The notes beneath the pieces were generated by a model. It saw nothing but the letters and a program-made list of their open reading frames with translations, was not told the DNA's origin and made no database searches. From Chitinophaga pinensis DSM 2588 (GTDB lineage Bacteria > Bacteroidota > Bacteroidia > Chitinophagales > Chitinophagaceae): DNA of 64,000 bases. The translations under genes and the position numbers were made by a program. This document shows, piece after piece, positions 34,642 to 43,078 of the stretch. The first letter of the stretch is position 1. Every line of letters begins with the position of its first letter. The stretch spans positions 9,063,348 to 9,127,347 of the forward strand of contig NC_013132.1 of NCBI RefSeq assembly GCF_000024005.1, read 5' to 3'.

Positions 34642-35355
34642 TTACAGTTGGCGGATTTTAACACTACGGTACCATACCTGATCGCCGTGGTCCTGCAGGG
34701 CGATATGACCTTTTGGATATTGACCGAAAGCTTTCCAGGTTTTGAACTTGCTGTTATCAAGCAGTGTTTTCCACTCATCGCTACCCATAGTTACGTCGAT
34801 TGTCTGCACACCATTCAGCCAGAAGGTCAGTTTACCGTCTTTCTTACGGATCACCGCCGTGTTCCACTCACCTACTGGTTTTGCAGCATATTTCTCAGAT
34901 TTCTTCATATCATAAAGATCTCCGGAATTGTGCTTGGTAAATTTACCATCCGGGTGTTTCTGATCATCCAGTACCTGCATTTCAGGACCAGACAGATAAG
35001 TAGCGCCCAGTTTAGGGTCTTCGTGTACGCCGAAAATGATACCGCTGTTACCACCCTCAGAGATTTTCCACTCTATTGATAATTCATAATTTTCATACTC
35101 GTCGTTGGTCACCAGGTCACCACCAGGAGCGCCATTCTTTTTAGCATCCTGATCGAGGGACAGGGCGCCATCCTGTACTTTCCAGGCAGCGCTTGGCTCA
35201 GTCTTCAAGTAGGTGTGCCAGCCCTGTGTGGTCTTACCGTCAAATAATAATTTCCATCCCGCTTTTTTTTCTTTTTTGGAAAGCGTGTTAGGTGTTTGTG
35301 CAGATGCAGAGAGAGTTAGCAGACTGAGTGCCAGAACGGGAATAATGTGCTTCAT
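34642..35355 (-). CDS. secreted DUF1080 (3-keto-disaccharide hydrolase) protein
   Basis: Exported single-domain DUF1080 protein of 237 residues starting MKHIIPVLALSLLTLSASAQ; ATG at 35355 is preferred over one 12 codons upstream because it starts the signal peptide. The domain runs from GWKLLFDGKTTQGWHTY through GGDLVTNDEYENYELSIEW and SGIIFGVHED to GHIALQDHGDQVWYRSVKI. DUF1080 enzymes cleave 3-keto-glycosides, and an oxidoreductase of the type that makes such keto-sugars is encoded in the same operon, which supports that role here. It resembles each domain of the tandem protein at 3250-4629. Confidence 0.9.
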   Translation of the reverse strand: MKHIIPVLALSLLTLSASAQTPNTLSKKEKKAGWKLLFDGKTTQGWHTYLKTEPSAAWKVQDGALSLDQDAKKNGAPGGDLVTNDEYENYELSIEWKISEGGNSGIIFGVHEDPKLGATYLSGPEMQVLDDQKHPDGKFTKHNSGDLYDMKKSEKYAAKPVGEWNTAVIRKKDGKLTFWLNGVQTIDVTMGSDEWKTLLDNSKFKTWKAFGQYPKGHIALQDHGDQVWYRSVKIRQL

Positions 35356-35486
35356 TGCAAATTGAGTTTTTATAGCCGGTAATTGTAACACCGTACACTT
35401 AGGCGCATACAGTTTACAACTACCGGCTATATTATGATAGTTAATTATAGAAAGCTGAGAGACCAGATACTAAAATAATAATGTCA

Positions 35487-35903
35487 CTATTTCAGAGACA
35501 GGATGTATTTTACCATCTCTTTAGCGTCATCTTTAGACAGATCTGCGTGCGGTGTCATCGCCACTTCACCCCAGTTACCGCTACCACCAGCGATCACTTT
35601 ATCAGCCAGTTTGTCGATGTTTGCTTCAGTAGCTTCGTATTTCTGTGCTACTTCTTTATAGCCAGGACCTACCAGTTTGGTATCGATCTTATGGCAGGTT
35701 TTACAGTCTTTCTGCTCGATCAGCGCAGCACCTTTAGAAGCTGCAGCTTCAGCAGCGCCCGGAGATACCATTGAGTTGTCTACCGGAGTTTCGCTGGTAG
35801 CAGCTGATTCTTCTTTCTTTTCGGTTTTGTTCTCGCTACCGCCACCGCAGGAGGCCAGCAGAACTACGCTTAATACAACTGGCGCCAGAAAACGCATTCT
35901 CAT
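35487..35903 (-). CDS. cytochrome c lipoprotein
   Basis: Lipoprotein of 138 residues (lipobox LLASC, cysteine 19), followed by a Glu/Lys/Ser-rich linker to about residue 50. A class I cytochrome c domain carries CKTCH at 67-71 and a likely axial methionine at 116 (GEVAMTPHADLS). The haem region (CKTCHKIDTKLVGPGYKEVA) is very like that of the fused cytochrome domain at 30313-33729, so the two probably belong to one electron path for sugar oxidation. Third gene of the operon, 132 bp upstream of the DUF1080 gene. Confidence 0.93.
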   Translation of the reverse strand: MRMRFLAPVVLSVVLLASCGGGSENKTEKKEESAATSETPVDNSMVSPGAAEAAASKGAALIEQKDCKTCHKIDTKLVGPGYKEVAQKYEATEANIDKLADKVIAGGSGNWGEVAMTPHADLSKDDAKEMVKYILSLK

Positions 35904-35936
35904 TTTTCGATTATTTATAAGTTACCAGATTTGTGA

Positions 35937-35970
35937 GAATTAAGAATTAACAATTAAGAATTAAAAATTG
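35937..35970 (+). repeat. heptad array, element E2 left arm
   Basis: Units GAATTAA, GAATTAA, CAATTAA, GAATTAA and a degenerate AAATTG. It lies 33 bp upstream of the cytochrome c start and forms an inverted pair with 36205-36240. Confidence 0.85.
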
Positions 35971-36204
35971 GGTTAGCCGTACATATACATAATAACTTAT
36001 AGCCGCCTTCCAAGCCATCCAGGAAAACGGAGCAGTTGTAATGGTATTTGTAAAGCAGTTGATAACACAATTCCTAATTATTAACCTTTTAACTCCCAAT
36101 TGACAATATACTCATCCTTAAAGAACGATTCAAGTAGTAAATGATGAACGTAACAATCGGATGACCATTCAATAGCACATACCACTACAATCTCGTCAGC
36201 CCCC
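35971..36204. other. core of element E2, no gene seen
   Basis: 234 bp inside the operon between the cytochrome c and isomerase genes. It holds a further partial array (AATTCCTAATTATTAAC) at 36069-36085. I found no ORF, terminator or known RNA here. Confidence 0.4.
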
Positions 36205-36240
36205 AATTCTTAATTCTTAATTATTAACTATTAATTTCTA
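36205..36240 (-). repeat. heptad array, element E2 right arm, at the isomerase stop
   Basis: Plus-strand units AATTCTT, AATTCTT, AATTATT, AACTATT, AATTTCT. Read with the gene, the array starts with the TAG stop codon (36238-36240). Confidence 0.85.
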
Positions 36241-37293
36241 GTTGATTCCTAACACCTTCCTATTCAATTCCTCATCCGCTCCACCTCCTGCAAAGTCATC
36301 AAATGCCTTTTCAGTTACGCGGATGATGTGATCCTTGATGAACGGCGCACCTTCTCTTGCTCCGTCTTCCGGATGCTTGATACAGCACTCCCATTCCATG
36401 ACAGCCCAGCCAGTGAAATCATACTGTGTCAGCTTGCTGAACACCGCTTTGAAATCTACCTGTCCGTCGCCCAGTGAACGGAATCTACCCGGACGGTCGA
36501 TCCATCCCTGGTAACCGCCATATACACCGGAACGACCGGTTGGATTGAATTCTGCATCTTTCACATGGAACATCTTAATCTTTTCATGATAGATATCGAT
36601 GTATTGCAGATAATCCAGGCATTGCAGTACGAAGTGACTTGGATCGTACAACAGGCAGGCACGGTTATGGTTGCCGGTTGCTTCCAGGAAACGCTCGTAA
36701 GAAGCGCCGTCATGGAGATCTTCGCCCGGATGGATCTCATAGCAGAGGTCGACGCCATTCGCATCAAACTCATTCAGGATCGGCAACCAGCGATTAGCCA
36801 GTTCTTTGAATCCTGTTTCTACCAGACCAGCAGGACGCTGCGGCCATGGGTATACAGTATGCCACATCAGTGCTCCACTGAAAGTAGCATGTGCATTTAA
36901 GCCGAGGTTCCTGCTCGCTTTAGCAGCATATTTCAGCTGATTTACCGCCCATTCGGTACGGGCAGCAGCATTACCTCTTTTATCAGCAGGCGCGAAGCCG
37001 TCAAACAGTTCGTTATATGCAGGATGGGTAGCTACCAGCTGTCCCTGCAGGTGCGTAGACAGTTCGGTGATTTCCAGTCCTGCGGCATTTACAATGCCTT
37101 TGATCTCGTCTGCATACGTCTTGCTTTCAGCAGCTTTCTGCAGGTCGATCATACGTGGATCCCACGTAGGGATCTGTACACCTTTAAAACCTGATTCCGC
37201 CGCCCATTTACAAATACTATCCAGGCTATTGAAAGGCGCAGTGTCTCCGAGGAACTGCGCCAGGAAAATACCAGGCCCCTTTATAGTTTTCAT
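36238..37293 (-). CDS. sugar phosphate isomerase/epimerase (xylose-isomerase-like TIM barrel)
   Basis: Cytoplasmic TIM-barrel protein of 351 residues in the AP endonuclease 2/xylose isomerase-like superfamily. Metal-ligand-bearing segments are LCYEIHPGEDLHDG, LLYDPSHFVLQ, MFHVKDAEFNP and VMEWECCIKHPEDGA. It lies 130 bp after the Gfo/Idh oxidoreductase in the same operon. Such pairs usually convert inositols or keto-sugars, so a role in rearranging the oxidised sugar is likely; the exact substrate is unknown. The stop codon opens a heptad repeat array, and another array lies 24 bp upstream of the start. Confidence 0.9.
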   Translation of the reverse strand: MKTIKGPGIFLAQFLGDTAPFNSLDSICKWAAESGFKGVQIPTWDPRMIDLQKAAESKTYADEIKGIVNAAGLEITELSTHLQGQLVATHPAYNELFDGFAPADKRGNAAARTEWAVNQLKYAAKASRNLGLNAHATFSGALMWHTVYPWPQRPAGLVETGFKELANRWLPILNEFDANGVDLCYEIHPGEDLHDGASYERFLEATGNHNRACLLYDPSHFVLQCLDYLQYIDIYHEKIKMFHVKDAEFNPTGRSGVYGGYQGWIDRPGRFRSLGDGQVDFKAVFSKLTQYDFTGWAVMEWECCIKHPEDGAREGAPFIKDHIIRVTEKAFDDFAGGGADEELNRKVLGIN

Positions 37294-37316
37294 GTATAAA
37301 TGCTTTTATAGATTTC

Positions 37317-37349
37317 AATTAGGAATTAAGAATTAAGAATTAAGAATTT
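37317..37349 (+). repeat. heptad array, element E3 left arm
   Basis: Units AATTAGG, AATTAAG, AATTAAG, AATTAAG and a partial AATTTG. It is an inverted partner of 37400-37424 with a 50-bp core between them. Confidence 0.87.
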
Positions 37350-37399
37350 GTAAGTTCTTAAAATTCCTGGAGCGTTCCCTTTTCCATACATGCCTAACC

Positions 37400-37424
37400 A
37401 ATTCCTAATTGTTAATTCCTAATT
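37400..37424 (-). repeat. heptad array, element E3 right arm, at the Gfo/Idh stop
   Basis: Plus-strand units AATTCCT, AATTGTT, AATTCCT, AATTATA. Read with the gene, the array follows directly from the TAA stop of the oxidoreductase (37423-37425). Confidence 0.84.
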
Positions 37425-38586
37425 ATAATTCAAACGTTGTCCATTTCTCTGTGCTCTGGCTCGATTTCACCACGTTATCGATGAACGCCATACCACGGAT
37501 ACCTTCTTCTACCCCCGGGAAATCCAGTGATTCAGGAGACGGAGTCTGACCATCGATTTTAGCCTGTAAAGTCTGTGCAAAGTTGCGGTAGAGGTTACCG
37601 AATGCTTCCAGGTATCCTTCCGGATGACCACCCGGTGTGCGCGTATTGTGGATCGCATAGCTGCTCTGGTAAGTGCCATAACCACTACCTGCACGATAGA
37701 TTTCGGTTGGTTTATCCAGCCATTTTACCAGCAGGGTATTTGGTTCGTGTTGTGCCCATTCCAGACCACCATTCTCACCATATATTCTGATTTTCAGCGC
37801 ATTTTCTTCACCGGCAGCCACCTGGGATGCCATCAGCACACCAGCAGCGCCATTGTCAAAACGCAACAGCACAGCGCCGTCATCATCCAAAGCACGGTTT
37901 TCCACAAAGATGTTCAGGTCAGCACACAGTTTTTCTATTTTCAGACCACTGATATATTCAGCCAGGTTCGCAGCATGGGTACCGATATCTCCAAAACATC
38001 CGCTTTTACCGGAACGTTTAGGATCTGTTCTCCAGGCAGCACCGGCACTATCTTTTTCAGTAGCGCGGCTCAGCCAACCCTGTGGGTATTCTACCCAAAC
38101 CTTACGGATCTTACCCAATACGCCGTCAGCCACCATACGGCGGGCCTGTTTTACCAGCGGATAACCCGTATAAGTATGCGTCAGTAGCAGGGTCAGACCT
38201 GTTTCTTCTACTTTAGCCTTGATTTGTTTAGCCTCATCGAGGGTAAAGGTGATCGGTTTTTCGATCACGACGTTAAAGCCTTTGTCCAGCGCCATCATCG
38301 CAGGTTCGAAGTGTGCGAAGTTGGGTGTAACGATGGTTATAAAATCCAGTCTTTCACTTTCAGGCAGCGCAGCTTCCTTTTCCAGCATGGTCTTGTAGTC
38401 AGTATAGGTGCGTGCAGGGTCCAGGAATAATATTTTCCCGGATTCAATCGCTACTTCAGGATTTACACTCAGCGCACCAGCTTTCAATTCGATCAGGCCG
38501 TCCATATTGGCAGCAATACGGTGAATAGCACCGATGAAGGCATCCTTACCGCCTCCGATCATTCCCATTCTTAACTTACGGTTCAT
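37423..38586 (-). CDS. Gfo/Idh/MocA family NAD(P)-dependent oxidoreductase
   Basis: Oxidoreductase of 387 residues. The N-terminal Rossmann fold shows GMIGGGKDAFIGAIHR, then FITIVTPNFAHFEPAMMAL and the family signature VVIEKPITFTLDEAKQIK. The C-terminal sugar-binding domain carries GCFGDIGTHAANLAEYI, with its catalytic-region histidine. ATG at 38586 is preferred over TTG two codons upstream. First gene of the six-gene operon. Members oxidise sugars or inositols, often at C3, which fits with the downstream DUF1080 and isomerase genes. Where its sugar is oxidised relative to the exported enzymes is not clear, as no signal peptide is seen here. Confidence 0.92.
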   Translation of the reverse strand: MNRKLRMGMIGGGKDAFIGAIHRIAANMDGLIELKAGALSVNPEVAIESGKILFLDPARTYTDYKTMLEKEAALPESERLDFITIVTPNFAHFEPAMMALDKGFNVVIEKPITFTLDEAKQIKAKVEETGLTLLLTHTYTGYPLVKQARRMVADGVLGKIRKVWVEYPQGWLSRATEKDSAGAAWRTDPKRSGKSGCFGDIGTHAANLAEYISGLKIEKLCADLNIFVENRALDDDGAVLLRFDNGAAGVLMASQVAAGEENALKIRIYGENGGLEWAQHEPNTLLVKWLDKPTEIYRAGSGYGTYQSSYAIHNTRTPGGHPEGYLEAFGNLYRNFAQTLQAKIDGQTPSPESLDFPGVEEGIRGMAFIDNVVKSSQSTEKWTTFEL

Positions 38587-39259
38587 TGGCAAAACGTTTT
38601 ATTCTTTATAGGTTTTGAGTTGTCTTACAGACATAGTAACGTGGAACAAGCAAGGAGAGTTGATTAGTTTTTCACACCGTCGTACTCACTCCACATTGGC
38701 TTTTCCGGGGTCTAATATATAAAAAAGTACAGGCAACCGTCAATATAACAGCAAAATGACGACTTTCCAGGGGGTATTCCCCCAGTCGCATTCCTGTTTA
38801 GCGAGAGACCTGTACGCTTTTTTTGAACCAGACTATTCCACAAAACCTTAAATGTAGAAAACTCTAAGCACATTTTCGTGTGATATTTTGATGAACGGAT
38901 TAGGTAGGAACACTCATAAAATGTGCAATAATTGTCCTACTTAAGTGTTACAATTGACACTTTTCGGAGGTATAAAGCAGTTAAAAAACGGGAAAATAAT
39001 AGCAGGGAAAGCGGCTAACAAGGCTTTCAGATACAGACTTTTATAAAAAAATAAAGAGCCAAATAAGACTATCCGGCTCTTGTTTTACTATCCTATGAAA
39101 ACCCTAATAATGTAAAGGTAAAGTGTTGTAACAAATGATAGTGTTAAACGGTCGTTAATAAATTAATTTTTTTTCCAAACGAGCTGTGGCACTATTATTT
39201 TTTTTCTACATACTTTTTTTGCTTCTTTGCACCACTTTACGGCGATATAGCCGCAGAGA
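38587..39259. other. 673-bp divergent intergenic region
   Basis: Between the sugar operon and the GT2 gene. It holds an imperfect dyad AAGTGTTACAATTGACACTT at 38943-38962 (14 of 20 positions symmetrical) and a terminator-like hairpin at 39052-39085. No ORF was convincing and no clear TAnnTTTG box for the sugar operon was found. A hairpin terminator between divergent genes suggests a small transcript ends here. Confidence 0.4.
39052..39085. terminator. terminator-like hairpin in a divergent gap
   Basis: AAGAGCC and GGCTCTT form a 7-bp stem with a 14-nt loop, with T-rich sequence on both sides. No annotated gene ends here. Confidence 0.45.
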
Positions 39260-40024
39260 ATGAAAATTGTCAATATGTCACAGTACTTACTTTCCGTGAT
39301 CATCCCGGCCTATAACGAAGAAAGATACATATATGATATCCTGGAAAGAGTCCAGGCGGTTTCGCTTGCCGGCGATGTCCAGAAAGAACTGGTTGTAGTG
39401 GACGATTTCTCCAAAGACGACACCGGTGGAGAAGTAGCCCGCTTCCAGGCAGCCTATCCGAATGTAAAATTGCAGTACGTTCGTCATGAGGTAAATAAAG
39501 GAAAAGGCGCGGCTTTACGTACCGGTATTCAAAAGGCAAGCGGTGATTTCACCATCATACAGGATGCCGACCTGGAGTATAACCCGGAAGAATATAACCG
39601 TTTATTAAAACCCATGCTGCAGGGCGTTGCCGACGTCGTATATGGTTCCCGATTTATGGGAGACGGCCCTCACCGTATCCTGTTCTTCTGGCATACCATC
39701 GGGAATAAGTTTCTGACCTTCCTGTCTAACGCGCTGACCAATCTGAACCTGACAGACATGGAAACCTGTTACAAACTGTTCCGCAGTCATATCATCAAAC
39801 AGATTGATCTGAAAGAAAACCGCTTCGGATTTGAACCTGAAGTAACTGCCAAGATCAGTCGCGTACCAGGCATCCGTATTTACGAAGTAGGTATCGCTTA
39901 CTATGGCCGTACATATGCCGAGGGTAAGAAGATCAACTACAAAGACGGATTCCGTGCGATCTACTGCATCCTGAAATACAATATCTTCAGCAGACAGAAA
40001 AAAACTGTCGACATCAATAAATAA
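39260..40024 (+). CDS. family 2 glycosyltransferase (dolichol/polyprenyl-phosphate sugar transferase type)
   Basis: GT-A glycosyltransferase of 254 residues. It has the N-terminal SVIIPAYNEERYIYDILERV, VDDFSKDDTG, KGKGAALRTGIQKASGD, and the DxD-like QDADLEYNPEEY. This resembles DPM1/DpmA-like enzymes that transfer a sugar to a polyprenyl phosphate carrier. A second ATG at 39275 (MSQYLL) may be the real start. The next gene, 7 bp downstream, encodes a GT-C-like membrane protein that could use the lipid-linked sugar. Confidence 0.9.
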   Translation: MKIVNMSQYLLSVIIPAYNEERYIYDILERVQAVSLAGDVQKELVVVDDFSKDDTGGEVARFQAAYPNVKLQYVRHEVNKGKGAALRTGIQKASGDFTIIQDADLEYNPEEYNRLLKPMLQGVADVVYGSRFMGDGPHRILFFWHTIGNKFLTFLSNALTNLNLTDMETCYKLFRSHIIKQIDLKENRFGFEPEVTAKISRVPGIRIYEVGIAYYGRTYAEGKKINYKDGFRAIYCILKYNIFSRQKKTVDINK

Positions 40025-40030
40025 ACCACT

Positions 40031-41719
40031 ATGCTGTTCCTGTTCGTTAAGTTCCTGTATATCATTATACTGTCATTCCTGTATGGATATACGTTGCAGC
40101 GATTCCTGCAAAACCGGGTACTTAAGAACAGCGAAGCCAGTCCACATTTCTCGCTGGTCACACTGACCGGCAGTCTTGTCATGACAGTACCTGCCGCCTG
40201 TCTTACTTTCTTTATGCCGCTGGCAGGAACCGCGCACAGCATATTACTGGCGGGAGGTCTGCTTTGTTACCTGCTACAACGCAGTCACCTTCATCAACAG
40301 CTATCGGTGTATATACAAGCGGCAAAAACAGCCGGTAAAGGCAAAATGCTTTTCACCGGAATCGCTGTTTTGTATGTATTGTATCTTTCTTCACAACAAT
40401 CGCTTTCCTATGACGAAGGACTGTACTACGTACAATTCATCAAATGGATGCAGTATTACAAGGTCGTTCCCGGACTGGCCAACCTGCATGAGCGTTTCGG
40501 ATTTAACTCACACTGGCATGTATTGTCGGCCGTTTTCAATTTTTCCAGACTGACGGGTAGTGCAGATAATCATATCAACGGCGTCGTATACCTGCTTACA
40601 TTATTATACCTCCTGCCACGTGAACAGGATAACAGATTCCTGACGCTCTTAAAAGCGGGTATGCTGGTGATGATCAGTATGCCGCAATTCTGTGTGTATA
40701 ATACGACTGCGCCTGCGGCGGATATGGTGATCTATTATATCAGTTGTCTGCTGATTGTCGTGTGGCTGGAACACAGTATCAACGGACAATCACAGCTTAC
40801 CGGCAACAATAGCGTGTTCTTACTGCTGGCGCCTGTCTTCCTGATCACCGTAAAGGTCTCCTCCATTCCCGTGCTGATCATCACAGCAGTATTATTATGG
40901 CAGGCACTACAAACGAAACGCTATCTGCAACTGCTCACGCTTTGTGGTATAGCAGCTGTGATACTGTTGCCATGGATAGCCAGGAACGTGATACTGACAG
41001 GATATATTCTCTTCCCGATTGCACTGCCCGATTTCTTTCACCTGGACTGGGCCGTATCCACAGATGTAATCCGTGCCACCACAAAGGATATCCACATTTT
41101 TGCGTTTTACCGGGTGGTAGATGCATCCCGGTTTGCTTCAGAGAGTTTTGTACAACACTATACCAGCTGGTTCAAAGAAAGTGTACGCATATACGATAAG
41201 TTGCTGATACTCGCGGCGTTTGCCGCAGTGCCACTGATCTTCCTGAGGAGAAAAAACTTACCAACAGGTACCTTACCCTTATTTGCCTTCCTGCTCTTAG
41301 GGCTAATATACTGGATATTCCAGGCGCCGGATCCAAGATTTGGTTACAGTTATCTTGTTCCCCTGGTAATTATTGCGATTGCGTTATATGCGCCTTCGCT
41401 ACGCTTCAAACAACTTTACCCGGCTACATTAGCAGTAACATTTGTTTTTATGATCGGTACCATCGGATTGGGGCGACATCTGCTGAAAGCATTTGTGAAT
41501 GATAAACTGGTAGAAGCGGTGCATCATTCCGACTGGTGGCTGACGCCTACGCCTTATACGCCGACAACGACGGTCATCGTCAATACGGCTGCGCCTCTTA
41601 CAACAACAACCAGTCATCTTTGCTGGGACAGTGAAATACCTTGCGTATCCGTCATTCCTGACAATGTACAGATGCGAGGTGAAACCATTGAAAAAGGCTA
41701 CAGGTGTTTTCGTCACTAA
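40031..41719 (+). CDS. polytopic membrane protein, LIC_10190/GT-C-like
   Basis: Membrane protein of 562 residues with about 11 or more hydrophobic helices. A first large luminal loop carries acidic and aromatic residues (SYDEGLYYVQFIKWM and LANLHERFGFNSHWHVL), a pattern I recognise from LIC_10190-type membrane proteins. The layout resembles GT-C lipid-linked-sugar transferases, in which an early Asp/Glu is catalytic. It follows the GT2 gene by 7 bp, so the pair likely modifies a cell-surface glycan or protein. The acceptor is unknown, and the LIC_10190 name is from memory. Confidence 0.72.
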   Translation: MLFLFVKFLYIIILSFLYGYTLQRFLQNRVLKNSEASPHFSLVTLTGSLVMTVPAACLTFFMPLAGTAHSILLAGGLLCYLLQRSHLHQQLSVYIQAAKTAGKGKMLFTGIAVLYVLYLSSQQSLSYDEGLYYVQFIKWMQYYKVVPGLANLHERFGFNSHWHVLSAVFNFSRLTGSADNHINGVVYLLTLLYLLPREQDNRFLTLLKAGMLVMISMPQFCVYNTTAPAADMVIYYISCLLIVVWLEHSINGQSQLTGNNSVFLLLAPVFLITVKVSSIPVLIITAVLLWQALQTKRYLQLLTLCGIAAVILLPWIARNVILTGYILFPIALPDFFHLDWAVSTDVIRATTKDIHIFAFYRVVDASRFASESFVQHYTSWFKESVRIYDKLLILAAFAAVPLIFLRRKNLPTGTLPLFAFLLLGLIYWIFQAPDPRFGYSYLVPLVIIAIALYAPSLRFKQLYPATLAVTFVFMIGTIGLGRHLLKAFVNDKLVEAVHHSDWWLTPTPYTPTTTVIVNTAAPLTTTTSHLCWDSEIPCVSVIPDNVQMRGETIEKGYRCFRH

Positions 41720-42086
41720 GCCACCTGGTAAAAAGAAGGGAACCTTCGTTCCAGGGATAAACAGCCTTTTCCTATCCAAATCCATCCAAATCGATACTTT
41801 TTTCGCCTAATTCTACCATTCATCTCCGGAAACTCACACTACACCGATATTACAACGTAATTTCTACGTTATTTCTTCGTTCAAAAGCGTGTTAATAACG
41901 GCCTAATGACTATATAATGAGGGTATTATACGAAGAACAGCCATGTATTGCCCCATCAGCAGTCCTTTCCTTTTCAAATGACCCGGTCAACTATCCATTA
42001 CAGGTATACGAAAGAAGTAGTAATTATTCTACACTGATCTCTCAATGGAAACATTTTGTACTTTTATTTAATATTTACGTAGACCT
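41720..42086. other. intergenic region, no gene seen
   Basis: 367 bp without a supportable ORF. A small hairpin GGAAC-cttc-GTTCC near 41740 may end the glycosyltransferase mRNA. A perfect dyad AACGTA-N5-TACGTT lies at 41854-41870, but no regulator can be assigned to it. Confidence 0.4.
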
Positions 42087-42755
42087 ATGAATAAAATCCT
42101 ATTATCCTTATCGCTGGTAAGCGTGATGTATGGCTGTAATGCAGCAGGCAGGGAGAAAAATCCTTTACTGCAGAAGGACTACGCATTAGCTGACACGCTA
42201 CACTATGATCACACTGTCATTGACGCATTGAGAGAAAGCATATCCGGAAACATCAGCAGATTAGCTCCTGCATTACATGAAGTGAACGGAACAGGGGGAC
42301 TGACAGACGCGTTACAGTTTGAATATGATGTAAATGCAGACAACAGCAGCGACTACGAAAAACTACGAACAGCCCTCAAAAAGCAAGGATATCTTTTATT
42401 TAAATCCGAGGAAAATTTTGGTACCAAGCCTGATAAATACGCAGTACTGAAGACCAATAACCAGTTTGATATCATCCGGTTCCGGGCTACTAACGGGGCA
42501 AACTATGATATTACGAACGACAGTATTATGCGTAAACTGCATCATCTGTATGATAAAGAACCATTTGAAATAACGGGCGCCGACATTGACTGGGTAGAAG
42601 TACATCTGAATAAGCTAAATCCTGCAGATGCGATGACATTTGCCAATGATGTATATGAGTTTTGTCCGGATCTGGCAGAGCAGGGTACAGAGACAGTGGA
42701 AAATCTGGCAGCTGAAATACTGGAGACAAAACAGCTATTCCTCTGGTGGGATTAA
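42087..42755 (+). CDS. DUF4253 domain-containing lipoprotein
   Basis: Predicted lipoprotein of 222 residues; the N-terminus KILLSLSLVSVMYGC has a lipobox cysteine near residue 17. The C-terminal part matches the DUF4253 pattern: KYAVLKTNNQFDIIRFRATNGANYDITND, then ADIDWVEVHLNKLN and VYEFCPDLAEQG. The family is found in many bacteria, often near polymorphic toxin or immunity genes, but its function is unknown; no such genes lie nearby here. It is monocistronic, ending in a strong terminator. Confidence 0.8.
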   Translation: MNKILLSLSLVSVMYGCNAAGREKNPLLQKDYALADTLHYDHTVIDALRESISGNISRLAPALHEVNGTGGLTDALQFEYDVNADNSSDYEKLRTALKKQGYLLFKSEENFGTKPDKYAVLKTNNQFDIIRFRATNGANYDITNDSIMRKLHHLYDKEPFEITGADIDWVEVHLNKLNPADAMTFANDVYEFCPDLAEQGTETVENLAAEILETKQLFLWWD

Positions 42756-42773
42756 TAACACTATTTTAACATT

Positions 42774-42808
42774 TTTAGCCGCCCCGTCCGCAAGGGGGCG
42801 GCTTTTTT
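42774..42808 (+). terminator. rho-independent terminator
   Basis: AGCCGCCCC and GGGGCGGCT form a 9-bp stem with a loop of about 9 nt followed by TTTTTT, shortly after the DUF4253 stop. Confidence 0.88.
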
Positions 42809-43078
42809 GCACCCGAATACTACTTTAATGCCACCCGAAGCCCTTTCCCATGCTATATTCCCGTTAAAAATCCATTCTTGCCGCCACAATACCGCATTTA
42901 GCCTTCACTATGTGCAAATAATTCCTAATTTTACAGGCCTTGCCAATGCCGCGCGAGCCTGACAGCTTGTCATCGGATGCTATGTAAGCATAATATTTGG
43001 GTAAGGAAGTCCGGTATCGGAAAGACTTTCGTTCTGGACTGTACAACTGTTTTAACAATCATTCGTAATAAACTCAAC

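Noticed and set aside
38583..38600. AAAACGTTTT near the Gfo/Idh start considered as a LacI operator
   Set aside because: Only the central ACGT symmetry fits; the outer TG and CA of the consensus are missing, and it overlaps the start codon region.
42977..43078. Upstream extension of secA
   Set aside because: The 34 extra codons have no similarity to SecA N-termini; [11 protein letters not shown] at 43079 is the usual start.
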